Source of the DNA: Apiotrichum sp. Y4204
Taxonomy: Eukaryota; Basidiomycota; Tremellomycetes; Trichosporonales; Trichosporonaceae
Reading direction: 5' to 3'
Length of the DNA stretch: 64,000 nucleotides
Assembly (NCBI GenBank): GCA_025531455.1
Contig: JAMYHL010000002.1
Location: 1,116,001-1,180,000, forward strand
The notes below the pieces were generated by a model. That model worked only from the letters and a program-made list of their open reading frames with translations, searched no databases and was not told the origin of the DNA. Below, piece by piece: positions 22,754 to 35,904 of this stretch. The translations under genes and the position numbers were made by a program. Within the stretch, counting starts at the first letter, position 1. Every line of letters starts with the position of its first letter.

Positions 22754-23645
22754 CTACCCGAGCGAGCTGTAGCCCCCGCGACCGGTGGACGTGCGGACAT
22801 TGGACACGAGGTGCCCGCCGAGATCGCGCGCAAGGTTGGGCAGCTCGCGCCAAAAGTCGCGGTGCGGAACCAAGTCCCACCCGCGCGCAGAGTACTGCTG
22901 GTGGTTGTAGACAATGCCAATGACAAAGTATGCGAGCAGGACGAAAAAGAACGTCCAGAACATAAAGTTGATAAAGCCGAAAAAGCCCCAGCCCTTGGAC
23001 GGCGCGGCGGGCGCGTCTGGCTCGGGCTCGGGCGAGTCGTCCTTTGTGCACACTGTCGGCGTCTTCCACTCGACCTTGAGCGTGCCGGAAGTGTAGCTCT
23101 CCAGGACGGGCTCCGACTCGGATTCCGCGCATTTGAGATTCAGCTCGAACGACTGCGCGAGGCTTCTGTCAGCGGGGTCACGACTGGAAAACGCACCCAG
23201 CAAAATCGCCGCCCTTTGTCGAGAGGCGGAGGCCGCCGTCGACGCGCGCAACGTCCGGGTCCTCGCCCTTCCACAGCAGGATCACGGCCGTCACGCGGTC
23301 CTTGGGCTTGGCCGTCTCCTTGTGGTTGATGAGCGTGAGGCATGCCTGCGTGCCCTCGGGGCACTGGGGTCAGATAAACTCTCCAAGCGGAACACCACCA
23401 CGACTCTTAGCACCCACCTGGTCCTCGTCGTCCCCCTTGCGCTCAATCTTCCCACAGACATCAAACCGCGCCAGCGCCTCGTTTGTCGTCGGCGGCGTGT
23501 CCGTCTTCTTGCTTGCCGAGTGCGTGCCCTTTAGCGACGAGAGGTCGTATGTCCGCCCGTCGAGGGATACGCTGCCGCACGACCAGGCGAGCGCCGAGGG
23601 CACAAAAGCGAGCGGGATGAACGAGACGAGTGGGCGGAGCTTCAT
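22754..23645 (-). CDS. ATG27: Autophagy-related membrane protein Atg27
   Basis: Role: a type I membrane protein with a mannose-6-phosphate-receptor-like lumenal domain. It helps traffic Atg9 vesicles among Golgi, vacuole and pre-autophagosomal site. Seen: start at 23645, signal peptide in MKLRPLVSFIPLAFVPSALA, then WSCGSVSLDGRTYDLSSL, DVCGKIERK, CPEGTQACLTLINH with lumenal cysteines, and LRLSTKGGDFAGSLAQSFEL. A 31-nt intron (23166-23196) sits inside this last part. The transmembrane segment is FINFMFWTFFFVLLAYFVIG. The cytosolic tail VYNHQQYSARGWDLVPHRDF, WRELPNLARDL ends GRGGYSSLG at 22754. The YSARGWDLVPH segment and Tyr in the tail are typical of Atg27. Confidence 0.9.
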
Positions 23646-24105
23646 TGCGGGTTGAGGCGGGGTATTGGTAATCGGTGGTGTTGGAGATAAGGAGAGAGTA
23701 GAGAGTAGAACGATAAAAACGATGGGGAGATGCAGATGTCGATTCCACCAAAATGTCCGGCCATCGTGAGCGTCATCGACCAAATCAGCGATGCCGCGGC
23801 CCACCTGGTGCAGTGGCGCAGTGGCAGTGGCGGCACACGTGTCGCTGACGTGCTGCCAGGACAGGCCGCCAGGACAGGGTCATCCATGCCACAACAAGCA
23901 CAAACAATGCATCCACAAATAATGCATCCCCAACCCTCCAGGCCTCCTAACGCATCAAGAACTACATGTTGCATCATAAGCACCAACTATTGACTATGTA
24001 CGGTGTAAAACATCAGACAGGTATCGGAACAGCAAAACAAGGGTATCGGCGGAATTGCACACTACAGCCGCCATCAACGTCCACGCCTCACACCTCATCG
24101 CATTA
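23646..24105. other. Intergenic, upstream of ATG27
   Basis: Between the ATG27 start and the RAD21 stop, both minus strand. It has short CACAA/ATGCATC repeats near 23900-23930. No gene is supported. Confidence 0.5.
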
Positions 24106-26005
24106 TTACACCTGGAAGAGACGCTCCTTGGCGCGCACGGCAATGTTGCCAAACGGCTTCTGCTGGTCGAGGCGGACGCAGTCGCGCGTGCCGAGGACAA
24201 GGAGCTCGAAGAAGAAGGCCGAGGCCGCGCGCTTGGACGCACCGCGGGCGACCTTGTCAAAGTTGACAACCTTGTCCGCGTCCTCCGCCTCAATGGCGTC
24301 GAGCTCGTGCCGCAATAGGCCCATTGCCATGCTTGTTGTCTTCGAAAAGCCGCCCGTCTGCTGAGACTCGGCAGCGCTCTTACTCGGCGTGCCGAGCTCA
24401 GACGCCTGGGTCTCCTCCTGTGTTGCCTTGCCCGACCGCGGGTCGAACATGGCAAGCGGGTACTCGCCGTCGTCCGGGATGACAGACATGGCGCGGATGG
24501 ACGGCGCCACGGAAGACATGCGATGCGGTTGCCGCGGTGGGGTGAAGGGGGCAAAGTCAAAGCCGCCCTCTGCCGGAGGCTCAAATGTGTCGCCCCCTCC
24601 AAAGTCGAGGTCAAACCCGCCGGGACCCTCAGACGGCTGGCGGCTCTGGCGACGGCCTGCCTCGACGTCCTCCTCCTGCTCCACGGTCCCCAGGCGCGGG
24701 CGCTTCGCGGCGGCCTGCTCCTCTACTTCATCCACACCGCGGTGGCGGCGGAGCACATTCGTGTTGAAGAGGAAAAGGTCGCTCAGCTCCGGAGCAAGGC
24801 CGGCGGGACCGGCAAAGAAGAGCACCTCCGAATCGACCTTGATGTTCGGGAGGAAGTGCTTGGCCGGGTTCTCAAAGACATCTGCCAAGCGGACAGACTC
24901 GGGATCGGCGGGGATGAACCGCTCCACCGTGAGGATGTTGCTCTCGTCCTCGTTGGGGGCCGCAAACTCCTCGTCCGGGAGCTCGAGCTCGTCGTCGGCA
25001 CGGACAATGCGGACGCGCTTCGGCTTCGCCTGGCCCTGCACATCCGCAATGCGCTTGGCTGTCCGCGGGGTGACGTCGACAGTCGAGGGCGGCGGCGACT
25101 CCGGTGGAGGAGTAGAAAGGGCACTGGTCTCGCGACGGGTGCGCTCGGGGTCGGGCTGCTCAGCAACGAGGTCGGGAACATCATTAATGTTGTCGAGATC
25201 AAGCTCGAGATCGATGCCTCCAAAGTCGTGCTGCTCATCGAGCTCCATGGGCTGGTCGAGGCCCTCGCCGCCAGGACCAGGAGAGAGCATCGGAAGAAGC
25301 GACTTTGAGCGGCTGCGCTCGCTCCGCGCGTCACGACCGTGTTCCATGGACATGTCCCAGTCGTCGTGGATGATATCCAGGTCGATTCCGCCAAAGTCCT
25401 GCGAGTCGAGGTGCGATGTCTCCTCGTGGGACCCGGCGCGCGACTGGCTGTCGTCACCGTAGATCGAGTCTGCGGCAGGGCGACCGAAGTTGAAGGCACC
25501 GTACTCGCGGGAGCGAAGGTTGGTCTGGGTGAGCGGTGCGGTGTGCAGGCCACGCGGGGCAGGCATGTCGTCGCCGGGGTTGAACGACCAGTCGAGAATG
25601 TCGACCGGGTCAATGTTGGGACCCATGTCGGTGAACGTAATAGCATTGCGGGTTGCGCGGATCTGGTCCTCGGGCAAGTCGACCATACCCGGGCGGAAGG
25701 CCATCGAGATGCGCTCGCGAGTCTCCTTGCAGTCGTCCATAAGATACTGGACCTTGCGGCCGTAGATACGAACGACACCGAGCATGAGCTGGCCCGAGAG
25801 GCGGAGCGTCATCGGCTCGACATCCTGGGTGAGGATCGCGTCTGGATGTCAGCGTGGGTCGTTTCGACAGCATCCACCCACCAACACTCTCGTTGACGTC
25901 GACGCCGAGGGCCTGTTGTTTGGAGAGTTTTCGCTCGTGGTGTGCCGAAAGCCAGACCTTTGCGAGGGGTCCACGCTTGGCGAGGATGAGCTCGGTGAGG
26001 AGCAT
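24106..26005 (-). CDS. RAD21: Mitotic cohesin kleisin Rad21/Scc1/Mcd1
   Basis: Role: closes the Smc1-Smc3 ring. It is cut by separase at anaphase. Seen: start at 26005 gives MLLTELILAKRGPLAKVWLS, then HHERKLSKQQALGVDV, the Rad21/Rec8 N-terminal domain that binds Smc3. After one intron comes TLRLSGQLMLGVVRIYGRKV and YLMDDCKETRERISMAF. The long acidic middle holds repeated DFGGIDLDI-like blocks and possible separase or phosphorylation sites. The C-terminal winged helix (VNFDKVARGASKRAASAFFF, ELLVLGTRDCVRLDQ, KPFGNIAVRAKERLF) binds Smc1. About 620 residues, stop at 24106. Two ACGCGT boxes lie upstream. The start of the next gene (CCL1) is divergent at 26649. Confidence 0.95.
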
Positions 26006-26106
26006 GGCGGTGGATGCGGGGAGGTGGGTGGATGCGAGCGGCAAAGGAGCGGTGGCGAGAGACGCGGTTGATGGCGACAATAACAACACACTACACGCTC
26101 GAAGGG

Positions 26107-26112
26107 ACGCGT
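26107..26112. promoter_or_regulatory. MluI cell-cycle box (ACGCGT), proximal
   Basis: ACGCGT about 100 bases upstream of the RAD21 start. In yeasts, MBF binds this core and drives G1/S expression, and MCD1/RAD21 is a known target class. The assignment here is inference from position. Confidence 0.45.
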
Positions 26113-26397
26113 GCGGGAAAGACAAGAGTCACCGCCGGGACCTGCCCTGGCGCTGATGGGCTTATGGATAGGCTGGAGAGTGGATGGGGTGGTGAGTTCG
26201 GCGGCGGGGATGACGGGCGCGCACGTCGAGAGGTGGATGGAGCGATGGAGAAAGGATCAGGGTGAGTGGATGCAACTGAGATGAGAGAAAAAGGAGTTAA
26301 GAGAGAGAGAGAGCAACGACCAGCCACCCGAGAGAGAAGTAGCGCGCCAGGTGCGCAATGACCAGCCACCCGTCAGCAAGCAGGCAGTAAAGGCAAG

Positions 26398-26403
26398 ACG
26401 CGT
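26398..26403. promoter_or_regulatory. MluI cell-cycle box (ACGCGT), distal
   Basis: Second ACGCGT in the same divergent region, about 395 bases from the RAD21 start and 245 from the CCL1 start. It could serve either gene. Confidence 0.4.
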
Positions 26404-26648
26404 CCCTAGCTACCCAGCCAATCTCCAGTGGCGAACCCCGCCAATTACACTCTTTTCATACTTTTCTAATGGCACACTACGTCACGTGCATGCACAAATT
26501 AGCCCCCATGCCATCCATTAGGTGACTGGACTAAACCATTGTTGTTCTATTGTGTGTGGGTGGAGCACTTTCTCTCCTCGCTCCTCGCCATCCACGCACC
26601 TCTGCTCACCACCTGCTCCGCCCGCTCCGCCTGCTCCGCTCCGCAGCG

Positions 26649-27966
26649 ATGACCAACGCCGCCGGCCCCTCCCGCTCCGCGAACGGCGCGGGGAAAACAC
26701 CAGACTCCCCGGCATCGGGCACATCCACGCCAGCAGCGCGCGCCCGCCCCCAGCCGGGCCCCACGCCATACCATGAGACGTCGCAGTTCAAGCACTGGCG
26801 GTACTCGCGCGAGGGGCTCGCCAAGCTGCGCGCCGAGCTGAACGAGAAGAGCAAGGAGGTGACGGCGAAGAACATGGCTGCCGAGAAGGTGGGTCAGCGT
26901 GGGTCGTACATTGAGTCTGACCACTCTGGGGTCCTGGGATTGTGCTCACACACAGGCGGCACAGCAGTCGCTCGGCGGCGCGTTCAAGGACCCGCCCGCG
27001 CCAGCAGCGTATCCCTCCGTGGAAGAGGAACTGCGCCTGGTGCGCTTCTACTGCCACCAGTGCGGCAAAATCTCGCGCTCGTTCGGGCACCCCGAGGTCG
27101 TCGAAGCGACAGCAGTGAGCTACATTAAGCGGTTCTACCTCAAGAACAGCGTCATGGAGTGGCACCCGAAGAGTATCATGTGAGCTATCTTATCTTGGAA
27201 TAAGCTCACCACAGGCCGACATGCCTCTTCCTCGCGGCCAAGACGACAAACCACCCGATCCCAATCGACGTCTTCATCTCCAAGCTGCAGGGTTTCAAGG
27301 CCACTGATGTGTTGGACCTCGAGTTCCTCGTCGCGCAGTCGCTCGGCTTTGAGTTCTGGGTCCGCGGCGCCGAAAAGCCCCTGCGCGGCTGGTCTCTCGA
27401 GTTGCAGGACCAGCCGAGCCCGCCACTCGACGCGATCCAGCGCGCACTCCCCGCCGCGCTCGCGAGGCTGCAGGCGTCTCGGAGCACGGACGCCGAGTTT
27501 CTGTTTTCGCCGGGACAGATTGCGCTCGCGTGCTGGCGTGTCGCGAACCCCGAGCTCGTGGACAGCTTTTTGCAGTGGAAATACGAGAGCGCGGAAAAGG
27601 TCGAGGGGGGCGAGGTGCCGTATGGCGCACCAAAGGAGGAGCTGCTGAAGCTTATCGGTGTGGTCGAGGAGGAGGTGCGGCATGACTTTGAGCCGGACCG
27701 CGAGCTCAAGAAGATCAAGGAGATTGATAAGCGCCTCAAGGCGTGTACGAACCCCGAGAAGATCCCGGGAACGGCGCTGTGGGTTTTTGTGTTGTGTGGC
27801 TTGGGCTGACGGCAGGTATATCAAGCGCAAGGCGGAGCAAGAGGCCAAGGTACTCGAGGCCAAGGCGGAAAAGACGGCAAAGCAGAAGGCCAAGGCCGAG
27901 AGTGACGACCTCGTATTTGGCGCCCCGCTAAAAAAGGATGACGACCCGTTCGGTGGGACGTTATGA
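26649..27966 (+). CDS. CCL1: Cyclin H / Ccl1, cyclin subunit of the CDK-activating kinase in TFIIH
   Basis: Role: pairs with Kin28/CDK7 to phosphorylate the RNA polymerase II CTD and cell-cycle CDKs. Seen: ATG 26649, a Ser/Pro/Ala-rich leader, then ETSQFKHWRYSREGLAKLRA, the cyclin H N-terminal helix signature (S-Q-x-x-x-W-R-x-S). After an intron come VEEELRLVRFYCHQCGKISR, VEATAVSYIKRFYLKNSVME (cyclin box helix 3) and WHPKSIM. Another intron precedes PTCLFLAAKTTNHPIPIDVF. The second cyclin fold includes FEFWVRGAEKPLRGW and FLFSPGQIALACWRV. A C-terminal helix (PDRELKKIKEIDKRLKAC) and a Lys/Glu-rich tail end at 27966. Confidence 0.92.
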
Positions 27967-28222
27967 GCATCGATGAGGCGAGACGAGAGCTGTTGCAGAC
28001 TTCATTCATTCCAAACATACTCATTCACAGAACATGTATCATGTGGCATCGTATTGTATGCAGGGGAGCGGTCGCGCGGTCGAGCATGGACCCAAGGGAG
28101 GCTAATCTACAGCTCTGCACAGGAACTCTCACAGCAGATGGACTATATTACACAGCACGGTAGATAAAACAGGCAGATCAGAGGTCGGTCATCTTCACAA
28201 TAGTCTTTGTGGCCATCTCAGC

Positions 28223-30828
28223 CTACTCCTCTGCAGCAATGCGGAGCGTAATCGGGCCAAAGTGGTCGTCCTGCGCGACGCTGAAAATGCGCTTTGTTGC
28301 GAGGGCTGCGGTGAGCACAAACAGTCGGAAAGCACATACTGAGAACATTGTGAAAGGCGGACGCTGCGATGTGCTTGTCTGTGCCCACTGGAAGGACCTC
28401 GTCAAAAGTCATCTCGTCGGTCTCCTCTTCGATGAGGCGTTTCTCAACAAAGCTGTGGTTTTAGCATCGCAAATGACCGCGGTCTCACCTGAAAAAATCG
28501 CGACACTGTCGTTCAAGTAGCGCCAGCATTGCCGGACTGAAAGCTCCCTTGAACGTGGGAAGCTCATCATCGACAAGCTCCACTCCACCTGCTCATCAGT
28601 GACATTTACGGGGCGGAACTCACCAGTTGGACCGTTGTTTTCATTCCACAGGAGAAGATTGTTGCGGTGCTCAGAAGTGATGCTCGCCACAGACCCTGTA
28701 CGAGAGCGGAAGCGACGACGGGTCAGGTTGGATCCCGTCGAGTCGCCCGCTCCAGAGCGCAGGCTGGATATTAACGTCTGCAATACTCCCTCACACTCAC
28801 CGGCGCTCCAGCGGAGTCATGATACTGATGCGACGATTGGTGCCAGGGGTGTCCGAGTTTGGGCCTGGAGGCAAGTCCGACCAGCTATCTCCTGCCCACT
28901 GTCACCGTTAGCAAGCTCCCGGCGTCAGACTCACCGGCAGGGTGGACACGCGACGCCCGATCTCGTCTGTGATGTGGGTCGTGTCGTACACGTTGTTCTC
29001 TGGTACTTCCGGGAACGTGAATGGGTCCATGAAAGGCTGGTCCTGTTATGGGGTGGCACGTCAGTATGTGACTACTAAATTCGCATCGTCGCGTACTGGC
29101 TCAAATACCTGGGGATTGAACTCATCTTGCACGTGTTGCCAGGGCATGTCTTCAGTATTGGGAGGTTGGGCAGGGTCGACGATGTCTTCTGTGGGAAGGG
29201 GTTTGCCCTGTTTGTGCGCTTCAACGTCCATCTCCCACTTGAACTTGGGTGCCTTAGTGATTGACTTGAAGAACTCGGCCATCTCGGGGTTCGTGACTAA
29301 CATTAGCCCGTCTCAACTGCTGACTTACACTGCAGCCAGCAACCACCACCGTCAACCAAAAGGTTGGCGTCAACCGCAGCAATGCTTTCCTTCTTCTTCT
29401 GGCTCCTCTCTTTCTTTTGCTGGAGCATATCCTCCTTGTAATTGTAAGCTGCAGGCTGGGTGCCAATCTCAATGAGCTGGTTGTCAGATGGGAACCTTCT
29501 CAGATCTCACATCGTCAAAATCAAGCGCTTTGCGCTTCTTTGCCCTCTTGGCCCTGGGCTTCTTTGCAGGAGGCGCAGCATCCTGGTCGGCTTCCGCTGC
29601 GCCAACGTTGTTTTCTCCTGGAAGATCCTGCGGTTCTGGAACGTCTACCTGAAACACATCAACGTCAACGAAATCGAAAGGGCTGCCCCGTCAACTGAAA
29701 CTTTCAATGATCCCCAACGTACCGTTCATCGATGTCGGAGGAGTTGGTGTGGTTGTTGAAGCCAGGATCCTCATCCGCGGGCAGGATATCGAGCTCAATA
29801 GGCTCGAAACTCGATGGCTCCTCAGGCAAAGGTGTCACCCGGTCAATGAAGGGGTCCACTGACAAGTGTCTGTCCGTAAGGACTAGGGCCGTGAGTTCAG
29901 GTATCGCAAGTTGGGAACTTACCTGTGCGACGACGCTTGTTATTGCGGCTGTTCTCAGTGTCGGGATCGTCTGATTCAGAGCCAGACCCTTCCTCCTCGA
30001 TATTCTGCAGCTGAGATTGAGAGGCACCCGAGACGTATGAAGGCTGGAGCGAGAATTTTGAGCTGGAACGACGACTGCGCTTGTTCCCCAGCGGCCTCCT
30101 CCAGTCCTGCCATGTCAGGTGTGCAAGCTAAACTTCACCTCATACCTCAACATGGGAGAATTCTAGATCGAATCCGAAGAGAACCTGGGGGAACTCGACC
30201 TGTGGAAAGGTGATGTGGTCCGTGCTAAGATCAGCATCCGTGGAGATTCACACACAAAGACAACGCGTACACATGACGCGACTCACCGGCTCGTCCCGCC
30301 ACCAGGCATGTCGAGCCCATCGGATTCGTTCTTGCGCTGACGAGTGTGCAACAGCATTGCGCGTTTGATGTCCTCATTGAAGTTCTGGCAGTCCTGGGCT
30401 TGTTAAGACTAACTCTGTGGCAACAAGCGACTAACAGTGTAGAAGATGTCGCAGGTCTGATGAAACACCCTGCGGGTCAGTTGTTGCCTTCCTTATCACG
30501 CTCCACTCACCTCGCGACGCCAACGAGAAGGTGTCCGCTGAGGCGCAACGCCATGGGTTCGGGCGGCATTGCGATAAGGTCGCAGGTGCTTGAAATCTCG
30601 AGACCAGTAATGGCTTTGCGGGTTACCCGGCGACTACGGGGACCGAGAGTCGCCATCAGCCTGTAAGTTAGCTGACAACACGTCTTCCAACAGCTACGCC
30701 CTGTTATACGGACCAGACAAGGCCGAGTTTCCTGAGTATCATGTCAGCGTCACTACGTTACGGGTCCTGCGTGTGAAGAATACGTACGAGCCCTTCTTGC
30801 CGACGAGCAAGTCGTCGCTGAAGAACAT
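28223..30828 (-). CDS. REC8: Meiotic cohesin kleisin Rec8
   Basis: Role: replaces Rad21 in meiotic cohesin and holds sister chromatids to anaphase II. Seen: start at 30828 gives MFFSDDLLVGKKGS, then an intron, LMATLGPRSRRVTRKAITGL, EISSTCDLIA and EPMALRLSGHLLVGVAR, the kleisin N-terminal domain. The next exons give TCDIFYTDCQNFNEDIKRAM. The middle is acidic and Ser-rich (EEEGSGSESDDPDTENSR; PAKKPRAKRAKKRKALDFDD). The C-terminal winged helix has MTFDEVLPVGTDKHIAASAF and VLATKRIFSVAQDDHFGPI, ending RIAAEE at 28223. Ten or more short introns break the gene, far more than in RAD21. Single junctions are approximate. Presence suggests the lineage keeps meiotic competence. Confidence 0.88.
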
Positions 30829-31887
30829 GGCTGACGGTGGACGGCGTGGGTTTGAATGACTGAGGAAGTGAGGAGTTTGCTGAGGGAAAGAAAGAATGGA
30901 ATGAGAAGAAGAGGAAGGATGAGGTTGGTGTGGACATATATCTGAGAAAAAAACCTAAATCATACGACAATCCGTCTTCCCTCCCCACCTTCGCTTCCAC
31001 ACTTGGGAACCGTCTTCCCCTCTCAGCCTCTTTCGCTGACGATAGTCTGGCATCGGGGAGGCTGCGCGCCTTGGAATCTGTCTTCCCTCTCGGTTTCCTT
31101 GCCTTGACAGTGTCTTCCCTCTCACTTTTTCTCTGTTCTTGCGCGCGTTGTGTATCCTTCCCTTCCTTTTGAATGGCTGGTTGATAGTCTTGTCCGTTCT
31201 TGTGTTTGCCGAACCACACACGCACTGGAGCGCCCACACACTCACACTCACATCGTTGACAATTTCGTCATTGCCGCGCCGCAAGCCCTTCCTCCAACCG
31301 CTACTGCTCTCGATTGCCATGGACCGTTTTTGCTAGTGTTAATGATCAGCGTCTTAACATTCTGCTTCGGGCAGTCCTCACGAAGCACCCTGATCTGGCC
31401 GATCTGGCGATCTGGCGAGCCGTAAGACGAGGTCAGATAAGTTAGCTAGGGTCAATACGTTAATAAATGAGAAAAAAAATGCTCGAAAAACATTGTAAAA
31501 ATCCTCAAAGTCATTCTCGGTGGTCAGGAGGCGTTATCTGTATGTTATTAGGTGTCTGAAACAACGCGAACCTCTGTATGCATTGTTGATAGCCATAAAA
31601 GTACTCGGAAGAACGTCGGTAGATGCTCGAGACTCGTCTACAACTTGCGCGGTTGATAAAAGAGAGGTGTGGGGGGTTCATTAACCTCAAAATGCTTCCG
31701 CCTACGTCAGCTGCAAACATCTTGGAGCTGGCCCGAGACAGTTGAACCACAGTTGATGAGACAGTTGTTCAACTGTCGACTTTGCTTTTCTTCATCCTTT
31801 GCTTTTATCGTTCCCATCAACTGTTCATCTCATCTCACACTTCTATTCCCCATCGACAAACCTTCGACTGTATATTTCTGATCCAGA
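30829..31887. other. Divergent promoter REC8 / CCCH zinc-finger gene
   Basis: About 1 kb with no supported gene. It is CT-rich on the plus strand at about 30960-31160. A triple GATCTGGC repeat lies at 31392-31417. Confidence 0.5.
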
Positions 31888-33629
31888 ATGCCTCCCATGT
31901 CCGATACGCAGCGCCAAAAACTGCTTCTTCAGCAGGAGATAGCAAAACTCTCTGGTATGTCATCATTCTCTAAAGGCTCCCCCAGGCCTGAAGCAACTGG
32001 GGCAGGGACGCCGATACACTTTTTGAAACCATCGTCATCTGCGACGCAACTGACCTTCAGGCGCTATCACCCGTCACGCAACTAACCCGAACGCGCATGC
32101 GAACGCGTACCACCCATACGCCTACGGCGGCCGTGGACGTGGTCGTGGGGGCTTCAGCCGCGGTCGTGGCCGTGGACGCGGGGGTCGTGGAGGATACAGC
32201 CTCGACCTCCGCTCCGGCCAAACTGCAACCGCATCCTCCGCCAGCTCCGCCGGCCCATCACGTACGAGCCCTCCGGGCGAGAAGGAAGACGGCGAGGTCT
32301 CGCCGCCACCCGACGCCGCCCCCGGTGGTGAAAGCTGGGTCAAGAAGACTAGCAGGGGTGGCAATATGAGCCTTATGACGGTACAGAAGAGGTATGTATG
32401 CCGAGGTCTTGGTGTCTGACTTTTCAAGGGACCAGCTCGCCGCACGTCCTCCACCGCCGCGCAAACTACGGGTCCCTGGCGGAAACGTCGATGTCCTCGA
32501 ATCCACAATCGAGCCCTCGCCTGGCGGTACAGAGGCGAAGCGCGTAGTCATTGACGGTGTCATCTTCCAGTTTGAGAAGGGCGGCAACAAGCTTGTTCGC
32601 ATCGGAGGTGAGGCGCTCGTGTTGACGGCCGGTGCTATTGACTCATGTCTTAGAACTCGAATCTGGTGCGCCACTCACCCCTACGCGGCAGTCGCTCAGC
32701 TATGGTGGCGAGCAGTACCGACGCACGAAGCGGGGCAATCTCATATCTCGGTCAAGGTTTGTCGTACTGACATTGCGGTTACTAACGCTTAGTCGTACCC
32801 AGCGGCGGGCAGAGCAGGCCAACAAGCCTTGCCGCTACTTTACGAAAACGGGTGCGTGCCGCCCCGCGACCAGGGATGGCGGCTCGATTGCTTCTTTGGT
32901 TATTCTTGGAGAGCATTACTGACATGTGCACTAACAGGTCGCTGCGACCGTGCTTTGACATGCCCATACAAGCACCAGGCGGACCGCATCGCCATCTGCC
33001 CTCGCTTCCTCCGCGGGGCTTGCCCTCTCGGCGCGGAGGCATGTCCTTTATCCCATACGCCTTCCGCCCACAATACTCCCTCCTGTGTTCACTTTCAAGC
33101 TACTGCAACATGTCGTAACGGTGACTCGTGCCCGTACCCCCATGTGCATGTTGCTGAGGATGCTCCTGTGTGCGAGGCGTTTGCCCGTGAGGGTTGGTGC
33201 GACCGTGAGGCTGGCACCTGTCCCGAGTTGCATATCTGGGAGTGTCCGGAGTATCATGCCAAGGGAACGTGCGCGCGGGGTAAACGGTGCGGGCTTCGAC
33301 ATGTTCTGCGTCGGGAAAAGAATGCGACTTCTGAGGCTCCTAAAGCTACAGCTCCGACAACCGAGCCGGCGCCCGGCGGATTTGAGGATCAGTCCGAGTT
33401 TATTGGCCTCCCTGGCGAGATCGTTTCTGAGACGTCGGACAGTGAGGAGGATGACGACGAGAATGATGACGATGATGATGATGATGAGGAGGGCGACAGC
33501 GAGAGCTCCGACAATGACGACGATGAGGAAGCTGGTGGTGAACAGGACAAAGGTAAGCCCCCTGCGCCGTCGTCCGCGCCCATGGACACGGACGACGACG
33601 ACGAGGCGAGTGTCTTGGCCTGGGTGTAG
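31888..33629 (+). CDS. Five-finger CCCH zinc-finger protein, ZC3H3/Red5-like
   Basis: Family role: ZC3H3 in animals and Red5 in fission yeast act in nuclear polyadenylation, export and exosome targeting. Seen: ATG 31888 (MPPMSDTQRQKLLLQQEIAK), then an RGG-rich stretch GRGRGRGGFSRGRGRGRGG, a Ser/Pro linker, VVIDGVIFQFEKGGNKLVRI, and RTQRRAEQANKPCRYF. Five CCCH fingers follow in a row: CRYFTKTGRCDRALTCPYKH, CPRFLRGACPLGAEACPLSH, CVHFQATATCRNGDSCPYPH, CEAFAREGWCDREAGTCPEL-H and CPEYHAKGTCARGKRCGLRH. A highly acidic Asp/Glu tail ends at 33629. An intron (donor GTGCGT, acceptor ACTAACAG) falls inside the first finger. Confidence 0.85.
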
Positions 33630-34134
33630 GCCTGTGTAGAGCAGAACACGAGCAACGACAAGAAGCGCAAAATGTCAACAACCTCACCTACCACCACATC
33701 CCTGTTGTATCCACTCATTGATACCTACCTACCTACCTGCCTGTACTGTCATTTCCTTTCAGCTGGCTCGAGATACCGCTACTACTAGAAGATTAAGATC
33801 AGTGTCCATGTCGTATGCATCAGTGGACAGAAACGCAGAAATAACGCAGAAATCGACTCCATCCTGCTGTGCAGTAGCGCCATGCATAGCCCTAGCTCTA
33901 CGGACCGCACGGCTATTTCTTACAGGCTGATCACGTCCTGTGATCTTTTGGGTAGCGACTAACTAATAAACGAACAAAACACGACAGGAAAGAGAAAGAA
34001 AGATCAAGATGTGAGGTGCAGAGGGCGACTCTCACAAAAAGCGCATCTAAGCAGCCACCGGCCGCGTTTTCAGACCACGGGACCCAAGGTGGCCCCGGCC
34101 GTAGCCCTAGTTTCTAGCTCCTAGCACCTTAGAT
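33630..34134. other. Convergent intergenic region
   Basis: Between the 3' ends of the CCCH gene (+) and DAHP synthase (-). It has a short TACC microsatellite near 33720-33740. No gene is supported. Confidence 0.5.

Positions 34135-35904
<1,770 letters not shown>

Larger units (their letters stand above)
26006..26648. other. Divergent promoter RAD21 / CCL1
   Basis: A 643-base region between two start codons, holding the two ACGCGT boxes listed separately and a GAGA run near 26300-26320. A pyrimidine-rich leader is seen before the CCL1 ATG. Confidence 0.6.

Noticed and set aside
24389..25896. Long plus-strand frames over the RAD21 gene
   Set aside because: Complement of the RAD21 coding region. 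Ser/Arg-rich composition is explained by antisense of acidic sequence.
33400..33620. GAT/GAC microsatellite as an independent repeat element
   Set aside because: It codes the Asp/Glu-rich tail of the CCCH zinc-finger protein in frame.
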